64,000 bases of DNA, from assembly GCA_963737425.1 (NCBI GenBank), contig CAVTSX010000009.1, forward strand, positions 1,612,001 to 1,676,000. Direction: 5' to 3'. Both the position numbers and the translations under genes were made by a program. This stretch comes from DASXRA01 sp963737425 (lineage in GTDB: Bacteria; Actinomycetota; Actinomycetes; Mycobacteriales; Jatrophihabitantaceae). This document shows positions 8,629 through 16,985 of this stretch, in pieces (the stretch's first letter is position 1; every line of letters starts with the position of its first letter). Under the pieces are notes generated by a model, which worked only from the letters and a program-made list of their open reading frames with translations, ran no database searches and was not told the DNA's origin.

Positions 8629-9666
8629 GGCCCGACTGCAGCGGCTCCACGTCGCGATCTCCTTTGCCGGACCTGGTCTAGGGGCCGCCTTGTCCGCGCG
8701 GCTGAACCGGTGCACTGGATCCCGCGTGCTCGAAGGCCCACCCGAGCTGACGCACGCCGCGAACGAGAACACTGCACCACGACGGCGAGCGCGGGCGCGA
8801 CGATCGGTGACGCGGTGAGCGCGGCCCAGATCCCCTCGCCGAGATCGTGAATGATCACGGGTTCGGACCGCTGGATGGTGCGGGTGGTCTCGTCGTCACT
8901 CGGTCAGATCGTCACCCGTGGCGCCCAGCTGAGCATCTCGGCAGAACGCAAGCGCACCGCGACGGCAGCGCGGCCGTCGTGTCCGGGCGCGATGCGGTTC
9001 GCCGCGTTCGGACACGGTGCGCGGGTCAGGCCACGTTCGCCATGTCAGCCGGTTCGTCGGCGTCGTTGAGACCGATGCCCGCGGCGATGGTATTGACCGC
9101 TTCCAAGACGTTGCCGGCGGCGGCGGTCACCACGGTCGGGTCCGACTGGGACCAGCCGGCCACGTAGCTGATCGAGCTGGCGTCGACGTCGAGGCCGAGC
9201 AGGTTCGCGACCACGTAGGCGGTTGACTCGGCTTCGGTCTCGCAGACGCCGCGGTTTGCCGGTCAAGTGCGCTTGCGACAACCACGGCTCGGTGCTGATG
9301 ACCGCCGGCGAGGGCTGGCCGGCTGCCGGGCGCAACCGCCGCAGATCGGTCCGGTGTTGCACCTGCTCAGCGGGCTCCACATTGGTCACCGATGCGGGCG
9401 TAGGCGAGACGAGACCTCAAGGCCGCTATACCCGGCCCTGCGCATCGACTCGGCGCCATCAGCTCACGCGGGTCGGCGAAGCGAGTCACCACTTTCGGCG
9501 GCAATTTTCGGTCACCGTTGACAACCACAGCCGACGTCCATGTCTGGACCCGACGTGCGCTGAACTGGGCGAGCCGGGCCACGACTCAGGCCACGACGGC
9601 ACACGAAGTCGATCAAGACACTGAAGCGTGAGACAGCTGCAGGCCCCGGAAACACTGGGCTAGAGC
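8629..9666. other. Decayed region without an intact gene
   Basis: About 1 kb follows the rhamnosidase with no complete gene that I can support. It contains one recognisable relic on the minus strand (9026-9258) and, at 9577-9598, two close CCACGAC copies that recall a similar pair near 30360 beside the intact tRNA-Thr. A leftward frame beginning at 8858 opens with a short hydrophobic stretch but quickly loses protein-like composition. Confidence 0.5.
9026..9258 (-). pseudogene. C-terminal fragment of an ArdC-like antirestriction / zincin-type protein
   Basis: Read leftward, the frame gives ETEAESTAYVVANLLGLD followed by an ISYVAGW segment and a short tail. This matches, from memory, the C-terminal part of ArdC-like proteins of plasmids and integrative elements, where an E-A-E-S motif follows the metal-binding helix. 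The HExxH helix itself and the N-terminal domain are missing, and the frame is broken upstream of about 9258. No start codon serves it. It is best read as a relic of an earlier mobile element next to the tRNA-derived repeat at 9667. Confidence 0.6.
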
Positions 9667-9710
9667 GGAGCCGCCTCGGGGAATCGAACCTCGGACCCAC
9701 GCATTACGAA
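9667..9710. repeat. Attachment-site copy of the tRNA-Thr 3' end (copy 1)
   Basis: These 44 bp match 30476-30519, the 3' part of the intact tRNA-Thr from the CCA end through the anticodon loop, with one mismatch (a T for C in the T stem). The base run just outside also agrees (CTGGGCTAGA before both copies). Such partial tRNA copies mark the far junction of elements integrated by tRNA-targeting integrases. Confidence 0.8.
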
Positions 9711-9911
9711 AACCTAGCGTCCCGGCGCACCTAGGCTCTGCGTGCTCCTGTGAGCACGCAATCGAGTTCAGTGTGCTCGACAATCTCCCGGTGATCCCGT
9801 AGCTCGCACCACGAGTGATGTCACGAGGATGGCGGAATGCAGAACCGTACGAGTGGGCAGACGTCCCGGGTTGACGCTCCGCGCGCATCTGCTCGTTCAG
9901 CAGACATGAGG

Positions 9912-10757
9912 TCACATCGTGGTCAGGCGCGAGAGAATGTCCTGCATCGCGGGCCGTTGACTGGGCGTTGGCCCGGCGAAGCCGCGCTCGCTCGGGCGCA
10001 GTCCCACCTGGGATAGCCGGTGCAGGCTTCGGCCGAGTTCCATGGCTAGCGCGGCGCAGTCATAGACGGGCACGCTGGGACAGCGGCGCACGTGGTCGTA
10101 GCCGTGGGACCTGAAGATCGGCCCGTAGGATCCGCATCCGGTGAGGATGGCATCGGCGCCGTTTTCGACGGCGCGTGCGGCGACCTGGTCGAAGCGCTCG
10201 ATGAGTGCTTCGGGATTGGCCACGGCGTCGAGCACGTCCTGTTGTGTACTGGGTGGATCGAGCCACCATACGGCCGGGGAGGCCATCGCGCCGTGCCCGA
10301 CGAACTGGTTCAGGTCGCGGACCATGCCCTCCCGCATGCCCTCGGCCACAGTGACGACGGCCGGCCGGCGGGCGAGCGTGCGGCCCAGCATGACCGACGC
10401 CTCCGAGACGCAGGTCACGGGCACCGGCAGGCTGCTTCTGGCCTGCAATACCGGCATAGCCCAGTCATTGAAGATGATCAGTTCGGATTCGTGGGCAAGG
10501 TTCATCGCGACTGCCAGGCCGACGGCTTCGCTGAACAGGCGAGTGCCGGCTTGCCGCACGCCTCCAGGCGAGTATGGGAGGCCGTGTACGTGGACCTCGT
10601 ACTCGCCGCGGGCCAGCTCTTTGAAGTAGCCGCGCAGCAATGACCAGAGGTCCTCACGATCTGGGCTCATGACGCCGCCGAGAATCCAGCGGACGCGTGG
10701 CAGTTGGGCGGCGTCGTGCGCAGCGTCGCGCATCTGGCGCTCGTCGTTGGTCTGCAT
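9912..10757 (-). CDS. Asp/Glu/hydantoin racemase-family enzyme
   Basis: 281 residues with the two-cysteine layout of the Asp/Glu racemase superfamily (racemases, maleate isomerase, arylmalonate decarboxylase). Cys116 lies in VPVTCVSEAS and Cys208 in ILTGCGSYGP. Both catalytic Cys positions are present, so a cofactor-independent racemase or isomerase is favoured over a decarboxylase, which has only one. The ATG at 10757 was chosen because it begins 8 bp after the stop of the preceding SDR gene. Last gene of a six-gene leftward operon with an amino-acid-type importer; the substrate is probably a carboxylated compound brought in by that importer. The precise reaction is unknown. Confidence 0.75.
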   Translation of the reverse strand: MQTNDERQMRDAAHDAAQLPRVRWILGGVMSPDREDLWSLLRGYFKELARGEYEVHVHGLPYSPGGVRQAGTRLFSEAVGLAVAMNLAHESELIIFNDWAMPVLQARSSLPVPVTCVSEASVMLGRTLARRPAVVTVAEGMREGMVRDLNQFVGHGAMASPAVWWLDPPSTQQDVLDAVANPEALIERFDQVAARAVENGADAILTGCGSYGPIFRSHGYDHVRRCPSVPVYDCAALAMELGRSLHRLSQVGLRPSERGFAGPTPSQRPAMQDILSRLTTM

Positions 10758-10765
10758 CCGCGCGC

Positions 10766-11503
10766 TCAGGACCGCATGACCAGGCCGCCGCTGGCGACTA
10801 CGGTCTCGCCGGTGATGAAGGCCGACGCCGGATCGTCGACGAGCCATGCGGCCAGCGACGCCATTTCGGTGGCCGCGGCGACGCGCCCCAGGGGCACGCG
10901 CGAAATGACCTCACGCATCCGGGGCGTGTCGCGCATGCCTTCGGTGTCGACTGGGCCCGGAGCGATCGCGTTCACCCGTATGCGCCGCTCAGCGAGCGAC
11001 GCGGCCAGCGTTCGCGTCAGGTGGACGACCGCGGCCTTGGAGGCGCTATAGAGAAGCTGCGCTGGCTTGGGAACGTATGCGTCGGCCGAGGCGAAGTTGA
11101 CGATCGAGCCGCCGCCATTCATCGGGAACTTGGCAACAGCGGCCTGCGAGACGGCGATCGTTCCCCACACATTGATGTCGAATATTCGCCGGTACAGCGA
11201 CTCGTCGGCGGACTCGAACGTCGATGGCGGGTACACCCCAGCGGCGTTCACGCATGCGGTTATGGGGCCGCCGGCGGCTGCGGCGAATTCGCTGACGGCG
11301 GCGTTCACCTCTGCGGTGTCGGTGACGTCCGCGCGTAGGGCGATCATGGTTGCGTCCGACGAGTTGGCCAGTTCCTTGACGGCATTCTCGTCGACGTCGA
11401 CGAGTCCCACGGTCCATCCTTTGGCCGCGAGCAGTTTTGCGCATGCGCGTCCCATGCCGCTGCCAGCGCCCGTTACGACGATGTTCTTGTGATCTTGAGT
11501 CAT
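10766..11503 (-). CDS. Short-chain dehydrogenase/reductase (SDR)
   Basis: 245 residues, classical SDR. The nucleotide-binding TGAGSGMG motif is near the N-terminus, the NAAG motif follows at mid-protein, and the catalytic YSASK triad element lies after the Ser-containing NFASAD strand. An NAD(P)-dependent alcohol or hydroxy-acid oxidation is expected in the cytoplasm. The start is taken as ATG 11503 (MTQDHKN). A longer version from 11515 is possible. It lies between the ABC ATPase gene and the racemase-family gene in the same leftward operon. One of three SDRs in this cluster; their individual substrates are not evident. Confidence 0.88.
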   Translation of the reverse strand: MTQDHKNIVVTGAGSGMGRACAKLLAAKGWTVGLVDVDENAVKELANSSDATMIALRADVTDTAEVNAAVSEFAAAAGGPITACVNAAGVYPPSTFESADESLYRRIFDINVWGTIAVSQAAVAKFPMNGGGSIVNFASADAYVPKPAQLLYSASKAAVVHLTRTLAASLAERRIRVNAIAPGPVDTEGMRDTPRMREVISRVPLGRVAAATEMASLAAWLVDDPASAFITGETVVASGGLVMRS

Positions 11504-11537
11504 CAGTGCAGACAACCCCTTCTCGTAAGTGGCGACA

Positions 11538-12299
11538 TCAATCCCGCATGTGCTGGATGAATTCGCGCGTTCGGGACTGCGTGGGCGCGCGCAAGACCTC
11601 TGCGGGTGTGCCCCGCTCGATGATCAGGCCGCCGTCGACGAACATCACCTGGTCGGCAACGGCCTCGGCGAATGATAAGTCGTGGGTGACGACGAACATC
11701 GTCATGCCGTCGGCGCACAACGAGCGCATGACCGTCTTGACCTCGTTGCTCGATTCCGGGTCCAGCGCCGACGTCGGCTCGTCGAACAGCAGCGCGACGG
11801 GGCGCAGGGCGAGGGCTCGTGCGATCGCCACGCGTTGCTGCTGTCCTCCGGAGAGGGTGGCGGGCAAGGCCAGCCCTTTGTGTGCCAGCCCGACGCGGTC
11901 GAGAAGCTCGAACGACTTGATGATCGCCGCCCGGTCATCCATCCGCGCTATGTGCAGCAGGGGGACTGCGACGTTCTCGGCGGCTGTCAGGTGCGGGAAG
12001 AGGTGCAGGCTCTGGAAGAGCAGTCCGACCCGCTGGCGCAGCCGCACCAGTGCCTTGCCCGACAGCGCTCTGCCCTCTTTGAAGACGTCCTCGCCGTCGA
12101 CGATGATGCGGCCACTGGTCGGTTGTTCGAGCAGGTTTATGCAGCGCAGCAGCGTGGTCTTGCCTCCGCCGCTGCGGCCGAGAACCGCGCTGCAGTTTCC
12201 GGGGGGCAGCTCGAACGACACGCCGCGAAGAACAGGATGTTCGTCGAAGCGCTTCTCCAGGTTGTCCACGACCACAAGTGAGTCGGCTGTCGCTGTCAT
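11538..12299 (-). CDS. Polar amino acid ABC transporter, ATP-binding protein
   Basis: 253 residues with all ABC ATPase motifs: Walker A GRSGGGKTT, signature LSGGQQQRV, Walker B LLFDEPTSALD and the switch His in VVTHDL. The form resembles GlnQ/HisP-type ATPases of amino-acid importers. It powers uptake with the permease encoded 11 bp upstream and the lipoprotein beyond. The start is ATG 12299, giving a normal family N-terminus; the frame is open further upstream but that part overlaps the permease gene. Confidence 0.92.
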   Translation of the reverse strand: MTATADSLVVVDNLEKRFDEHPVLRGVSFELPPGNCSAVLGRSGGGKTTLLRCINLLEQPTSGRIIVDGEDVFKEGRALSGKALVRLRQRVGLLFQSLHLFPHLTAAENVAVPLLHIARMDDRAAIIKSFELLDRVGLAHKGLALPATLSGGQQQRVAIARALALRPVALLFDEPTSALDPESSNEVKTVMRSLCADGMTMFVVTHDLSFAEAVADQVMFVDGGLIIERGTPAEVLRAPTQSRTREFIQHMRD

Positions 12300-12310
12300 G
12301 GCATCGCCTC

Positions 12311-13096
12311 TTAGACGGTGCGGCGGTTGTCGGCCGCCGAGTACTGGGCGGCAAGCTCGCGCATGATGCGCCACCGGCTGTGCCGTCTGGGGGAAAGCGG
12401 CAGGCCCTTGTGTAGCCGTTGTTCCAGCCGGAGCGCGAGCTGGCTCAACGGATAGCAGAGCGCGAAGTAGACGGCGCCAATGACGAGGTAGACCTCCATC
12501 GCACGGAACGTGTCCGAGGTGATGATGCTGGCCTCGGTCATGAGTTCTCCGCCGGAGATGACGACCAGCAGCGAGGTGCTCTTCAGCAGGTCAATCATCA
12601 TGGTTGTCGTGCCGGGCAAGGCCAGGCGCACAGCCTGCGGAAGGATGATCAACCGCAGGGTCGCTGTGCCGGTGAGGCCCAGCGCCTGACCGGCCTCGCG
12701 TTGCTCCCGTGTCACCCCCTGCAACCCGGCGCGGAAGATCTCCGACAGGTAGGAGCCGAAGAACAGTGTCAGGCTGAGCACGCCTGCCGTGAACTTGCCC
12801 AGGACGACCCCGACACTCGCGAAGCCGAAGTAGATGATGTAGATCTCGGTGATCAACGGCAGGTTGCGGAACAGGTCGGTGTACGCGTGAGCGAGCCATC
12901 GGGCCGGACGGACGGGCGATAGCCGCATCAGGGCCACGATCGCGCCCAGAATAGCTGCTCCGAGGAAGCCGGCGACAGTGAACTTCACGGTCTCCAGCAG
13001 TGCTGAGCCAAGCGGGCTGAGGTAGTCGCCCCAGGGCACGTGGAATGGCCCCGCAGCAAGGTGGTGCACAGAAGCCGGATCGGAAGGGGATGGCAT
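12311..13096 (-). CDS. Polar amino acid ABC transporter, permease (HisM family)
   Basis: 261 residues with about five membrane spans. The His/Glu/Gln family opening (ALLETVKFTVAGFLG and FRNLPLITEIYIIYFG) and the EAA-loop region REQREAGQALGLTG are visible. It would form the membrane channel as a homodimer, since only one permease gene is present. It sits between binding protein and ATPase genes with gaps of 7 and 11 bp, a tight operon. The substrate is unknown. The C-terminal tail is rather long and basic. Confidence 0.9.
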   Translation of the reverse strand: MPSPSDPASVHHLAAGPFHVPWGDYLSPLGSALLETVKFTVAGFLGAAILGAIVALMRLSPVRPARWLAHAYTDLFRNLPLITEIYIIYFGFASVGVVLGKFTAGVLSLTLFFGSYLSEIFRAGLQGVTREQREAGQALGLTGTATLRLIILPQAVRLALPGTTTMMIDLLKSTSLLVVISGGELMTEASIITSDTFRAMEVYLVIGAVYFALCYPLSQLALRLEQRLHKGLPLSPRRHSRWRIMRELAAQYSAADNRRTV

Positions 13097-13103
13097 CGCG
13101 CCC

Positions 13104-14051
13104 TCACAGGGTCGACGGGCGCCAGTCGGCCGCGCGGTCGGCCTTTGCCCGCAGGTTTGCGAATCGGTCCATGGTTGCCGGGTCGGGCTTCAGCATGGTG
13201 TCGGGGTTCCCGCCCCACTTCTGAATGACGCTTGCCATGAATCCGGATTGCTGCAGCTGTGGAATGACCTTGTTGATAGCAGCCTCCAGAGCTTTGTCCT
13301 TGCTCGCGACGTAGTAGCACAACATGACCGGCTGCAACGCGACGAGGTCCGGTGTCTGCTGCACCTCGTCGGCCGTCGGCGGCTGCAGCGCCACGGCGTG
13401 GAAGTTCAGGCCGGGGTTCTTCTGCTTGGCATAAGAGGGCGTGAGCGGGTCGATCGCTGCTACGTCGATGCGGCCGCTGTCCAGAGCCGAGAGCAGATCC
13501 TCGGGCGTGGAGAAGAGGTCGACACTCGCGTGGGGAATCGCTTTGAGCCCAGGTAGATAGGCGGCATTCGAACTCGTGCCGAGCTTGTGCCCCTGCAACG
13601 ACGCGACGGTGGTCAGGTTCAAGCCGTTGCGCTCGGCCAACATGGTCGGCGAGTAGTACACCGGATCGGTCATCCGAGCGGACTTGGCCCGTTGCGCGGT
13701 CCACACGATATTGGCCACACCGATGTCCACCCGGCGCGTCTGCACGTTGGAAAGCAGCGCCGGAAAATCTCCCATGACCGGCTTGATACGCAGCCCGAGG
13801 CGCTTTGCGATCTCGGTGAAGATGTCGCCGTTGAGGCCGGTGAGTTGGTCGCCCTTGAGCCCGATGTAGGGCAGCACCGGGGTGATCGCGACTTGAACGA
13901 CGCCGTCCTTCTTCGTGTCATATTTCGATTTGCCACCCGAGGATGACGATGACGAGCAGCCGGCCACGACCAAGCAGAGCGCTGCCGTAGCCGCGAATAG
14001 GCGTGGCCGCCGCAACCTGCGAGCCCCTCGTGCATTCGCATGCTTTTTCAT
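13104..14051 (-). CDS. Amino-acid-type ABC transporter substrate-binding lipoprotein
   Basis: 315 residues. A basic start and hydrophobic core end in a lipobox (LVVAGC), followed by a serine-rich linker, so the mature protein is lipid-anchored outside. The family-3 binding fold is indicated by LTGLNGDIFTEIAKRLGL and the VDIGVANIVWT segment. ATG 14051 was chosen over ATG 14057 because AGGAGGT lies at the best distance. First of the three transporter genes. It has no clear ligand-defining Arg/Asp pair that I can assign, so the compound may be an amino-acid derivative rather than a standard amino acid. Confidence 0.9.
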   Translation of the reverse strand: MKKHANARGARRLRRPRLFAATAALCLVVAGCSSSSSSGGKSKYDTKKDGVVQVAITPVLPYIGLKGDQLTGLNGDIFTEIAKRLGLRIKPVMGDFPALLSNVQTRRVDIGVANIVWTAQRAKSARMTDPVYYSPTMLAERNGLNLTTVASLQGHKLGTSSNAAYLPGLKAIPHASVDLFSTPEDLLSALDSGRIDVAAIDPLTPSYAKQKNPGLNFHAVALQPPTADEVQQTPDLVALQPVMLCYYVASKDKALEAAINKVIPQLQQSGFMASVIQKWGGNPDTMLKPDPATMDRFANLRAKADRAADWRPSTL

Positions 14052-14088
14052 GTGCAACCTCCTAGGTGTCCGCCGGGACGCGTGACCA

Positions 14089-14841
14089 CTACTGGGCTAG
14101 ATATCCGCCGTCGACGACCAGGTCGGCGCCGGTGACGAAGGCGGATTCGTCGGATGCGAGGTACAGCACCGCGTAGGAAACCTCGATGGGCTGCGCGCGG
14201 CGGGCGAGCGGCGTGACCTCGATCGTGGTGTTGGGCGACCGCAGCGGCCGGTCCGGGCCGAAGTCGGTCTGCACCGATCCCGGTACGACGTTGTTGGCGC
14301 GGATGCCCTCACGGGCATAGGTAACCGCAACGTTGCGGGTCATCGCCAGGATGGCGCCCTTCGTCGCGTGGTAGGCGATGCGGTCGCGCGCCGCCGCGAG
14401 TCCCCAGATCGAGGAGACGTTGATAATCGAGCCGCCTTGGCTGCGGCGCATCGCCGGCACGGAGTGCTTCATGCCGAGAAATGCGCCGGTCTGGTTGACG
14501 GCGAGGACGCGCAGCCAGTCGGTGACTGTCTCGTCGACTACGTCGGCGGCGCTGCCGACGATGCCGGCATTGTTGATCAGGACGTCGAGGCGGCCGTAGG
14601 CCCGCTCGGTATCGGTGACGACACGCTGCCAATGGTCTTCTCGCGTCACGTCGAGGTGCATGTAACTGACCTCGAGCCCTTCGCGGCAGAGACTGCCGGC
14701 CGCCGCCTGCCCCAGCTCGTCCCGGATATCAGCGAGGACGACGGTGGCGCCCTCTTGAGCGAGCAACTGACCGTGCGCGCGGCCTTGTCCCCGGGCTCCG
14801 CCGGTAATCAGCGCAACCTTGCCTGCGACCCGGCCGGTCAT
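14089..14841 (-). CDS. Short-chain dehydrogenase/reductase (SDR), operon leader
   Basis: 250 residues, classical SDR with TGGARGQGR cofactor loop, NNAG, Ser in INVSSIWG and catalytic YHATK. The acidic residue ending the second strand (ADIR) favours NAD over NADP. It is the first gene of the leftward six-gene operon, about 100 bp after the operator/promoter at 14941-14980, and is followed 37 bp later by the binding protein gene. Expected role: oxidation of a hydroxyl group in the imported compound. Similar in type to, but clearly different from, the SDRs at 10766 and 16025. Confidence 0.88.
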   Translation of the reverse strand: MTGRVAGKVALITGGARGQGRAHGQLLAQEGATVVLADIRDELGQAAAGSLCREGLEVSYMHLDVTREDHWQRVVTDTERAYGRLDVLINNAGIVGSAADVVDETVTDWLRVLAVNQTGAFLGMKHSVPAMRRSQGGSIINVSSIWGLAAARDRIAYHATKGAILAMTRNVAVTYAREGIRANNVVPGSVQTDFGPDRPLRSPNTTIEVTPLARRAQPIEVSYAVLYLASDESAFVTGADLVVDGGYLAQ

Positions 14842-14940
14842 CGTGCCGGTACCTCCACTGGCCCGCGCTCGGCTTGTAGGCGCTGATATTCGGCCCGCCA
14901 GAGGGTAGGCAATCGGGCGCGCACCGTATCCCCTCTCGGT

Positions 14941-14980
14941 AGATTATTTACAATCTCTCGCAGCTCCAATCCGCTGTCAA
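14941..14980 (-). promoter_or_regulatory. Promoter and operator for the leftward catabolic operon
   Basis: On the minus strand a TTGACA (-35) at 14980-14975 is followed after 17 bp by GAGATT. This overlaps the dyad AGATTATTTACAATCT (14941-14956 on the plus strand). The dyad matches the site at 16965 except for one arm base and the spacer. Both are proposed binding sites of the GntR regulator encoded at 15257. Confidence 0.7.
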
Positions 14981-15155
14981 GACATTCCGGGCGCGGCTGC
15001 GCCGGGTGGTCCCGGACATGCCATGGCCTCGACCTGATGCGCTTGGCTGCGCGGCGCTCAGCCCCGGCGGGGTGGTTTGCGAGTGCACATCGCGAAATCC
15101 AGCTGATCGGTTTCGGTATGCAGTGCGCTGCTAACCGGTCGAGGTAGTGTCAACA

Positions 15156-15173
15156 ATCAGCAACCTTGCTAAT
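15156..15173. promoter_or_regulatory. Dyad upstream of the GntR gene
   Basis: ATCAGCAACCTTGCTAAT is an 18-bp near-palindrome (arms of 8, one mismatch) about 85 bp before the GTG of the GntR gene. It differs from the AGATTGT-type operators. It may be a binding site for another regulator or a coincidence. Confidence 0.35.
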
Positions 15174-15256
15174 GACACGCGCCGCGGTTCGGAGTCTGGT
15201 GGCGGGTCTGGCGGACCTCGTCGCGGCGCGCCGTGCGTCGTGGAACGGAGTGCAAC

Positions 15257-16021
15257 GTGACGACGATCTCCCAAGGCAACGGCCGGCAACGCGCGGCCCG
15301 TGCCGCCCTTCCCGATCAGTTGCGGCAGGCGCCGAGTTCCACAGCCGTCGGGCATGTCGTCAAACAGCTACGCGACGCGATCGTGTCCGGGGCCTTGCCG
15401 CCCGGAACACGCCTCGTCGAGTTCGATCTCGCCGAGCGCTTCGCGGTGTCCCGTGGCCCGGTCAGGGAAGCGCTGCGCAAGCTCGACTCGCAGGGCCTGG
15501 TTACGCTGCGCCCGAACCGGGGAGCCGTCGTCCGCTCGCTGAGCGTCGAGGACATCCTGGAGGTGTACGTGCTACGCGCGGTGCTGGGGGTCGTCGCGAT
15601 CCGGCAGCTCATCGGCGCCGGGCTGGTCACCGACGAGGTGGCCGCTCACCTGCAGATGCTCGAGGCACGTGCCCGCAAGAAGAGCAACCGCAGCCGCCAG
15701 GCTCTGGTGGTCGAGTGCGACCTCGCCTTCCAGTCCGGGATCATCGACGCCTGCGGCCTTCCCCGTGTCACCGCCAGGTTCCGCGAGTCGACCGCCGAGG
15801 TCGCGTTGTTCGTCACCGCCTCGGGAATCGTCTACCGCGACATCGACCGCATCTTGGCTGCCCACGCCGAGCTGCTCACGGCCATCCTCGAACAGGACAG
15901 CGACCGGGCGGTGGCCGTATGGCGGAAACGCATGCGTATCGCGGTAGAGGAGTTCCTCGCCCTGATCCCGGGCGGGAAGGCGCTGGCCGAGCAACGGCCC
16001 TGGTTGTGGCAGTTGCTCTGA
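15257..16021 (+). CDS. GntR-family transcriptional regulator (FCD subfamily)
   Basis: 254 residues. A winged HTH is at about 35-100, with the GntR signature (DLAERFAVSRGPVREALRKL). An all-helical FCD-type ligand domain follows (VECDLAFQSGI and an AAHAELLTAI helix that carries metal-binding-like His). The GTG start at 15257 was chosen for its Shine-Dalgarno AACGGAG 6 bp upstream. It lies between the two divergent arms of the catabolic cluster and very likely represses both by binding the AGATTGTnnACAATCT dyads at 14941 and 16965. A pathway metabolite would relieve repression. It converges with the SDR at 16025, ending 3 bp away. Confidence 0.88.
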   Translation: MTTISQGNGRQRAARAALPDQLRQAPSSTAVGHVVKQLRDAIVSGALPPGTRLVEFDLAERFAVSRGPVREALRKLDSQGLVTLRPNRGAVVRSLSVEDILEVYVLRAVLGVVAIRQLIGAGLVTDEVAAHLQMLEARARKKSNRSRQALVVECDLAFQSGIIDACGLPRVTARFRESTAEVALFVTASGIVYRDIDRILAAHAELLTAILEQDSDRAVAVWRKRMRIAVEEFLALIPGGKALAEQRPWLWQLL

Positions 16022-16024
16022 ACG

Positions 16025-16810
16025 TCAGATCAGTGGGTCGCCGCTGGGCGTGGCCAGCCGGGCCGACACTCCCCCGTCGACCTCCCAGACTGCACCGCTG
16101 ACGAACGTCGCCTCGTCAGCGAGGAACGCGACAACACGGCCGACCTCCTCCGCCGTGCCAAGCCGGGCCAGCGGCACCCGCGCAGTAAGCGAGTGCAGCG
16201 CATTCTCGTCCTGCAGCAGCGCGGCATTCATTTCCGTGGCGAAGGTGCCGAGCATGACCGCATTGACCCGCACCGAAGGTGCCAGCTCGACGGCCAGCGC
16301 CTTGCTCAGGCCGATCACCGCGGACTTCGATGTGGCATAGGCGACCCGGTCGCGGACGCCGAACGGCCCGATCACCGAGGACAGCAACGTGATCGACCCG
16401 CCCGCCTCGCGCATCGCCAGGCCGGCCACCCGGGCGATCGCATATGCCGAGGTGCAGTTGACGGTGATCAGCCGGGCGAAGGAGGCGACGTCAGTCTGCT
16501 CCATTGAAGCGCGCAGGACCTCCCCTGCGGAATGCACCACGCAGCGCGGCGGGCCCAGCTCGGCAATGGACGCGTCCAGGGCTGCCGCGCAACCGTCACA
16601 ATCGAGTAGGTCCATGGCGAAGCACCGGGCGAACGGTGCGCCCGCTGCCAGCGCCCGAGCGCAGACGTCCTGCGCCGCCGTCTCGTTGGACTTATAGCTC
16701 AGCACGATCGCGTAGCCGCGCGCAGCCAGGGCGAGAGCGCACTCGGCTCCCAGCCCCCGCGATCCGCCAACGACCAAGGCCCAACCGGAGCGGATGTCGT
16801 CACTGGTCAT
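16025..16810 (-). CDS. Short-chain dehydrogenase/reductase (SDR)
   Basis: 261 residues with GGSRGLG cofactor loop, an HSAGE segment in place of the usual NNAG, and the catalytic YATSK element. The ATG at 16810 is used; upstream in-frame residues look non-coding. The FabG-like C-terminus (VDGGVSARLA) is intact. It is transcribed alone, leftward, from the intergenic space that also holds the E2-operon operator, so it probably belongs to the same regulon. The HSAG variant in the structural motif is mildly unusual. Confidence 0.85.
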   Translation of the reverse strand: MTSDDIRSGWALVVGGSRGLGAECALALAARGYAIVLSYKSNETAAQDVCARALAAGAPFARCFAMDLLDCDGCAAALDASIAELGPPRCVVHSAGEVLRASMEQTDVASFARLITVNCTSAYAIARVAGLAMREAGGSITLLSSVIGPFGVRDRVAYATSKSAVIGLSKALAVELAPSVRVNAVMLGTFATEMNAALLQDENALHSLTARVPLARLGTAEEVGRVVAFLADEATFVSGAVWEVDGGVSARLATPSGDPLI

Positions 16811-16939
16811 GGATCGGATCACCGCACCCTTCGTGGATGCCCGAGTATGCCGCCGACTGCGCAGACCTCGCGAGGAGTGACTCGGCGGTGCTGGTGCGCT
16901 CACTGGCGGGCGAGGTAGCCACCCAGATCAACGAGCCGC

Positions 16940-16980
16940 TTGACATCTTCCGTTGCACCCTGCCAGATTGTAAACAATCT
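16940..16980 (+). promoter_or_regulatory. Promoter and operator for the dehydrogenase/oxidase operon
   Basis: TTGACA at 16940-16945 is followed after 18 bp by CAGATT at 16964-16969. This overlaps the dyad AGATTGTAAACAATCT (16965-16980), whose 7-base arms are perfect around an AA spacer. The same arrangement occurs at 14941-14980. The first gene starts 6 bp after the dyad, so its leader is very short. Confidence 0.72.
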
Positions 16981-16985
16981 ATCAA

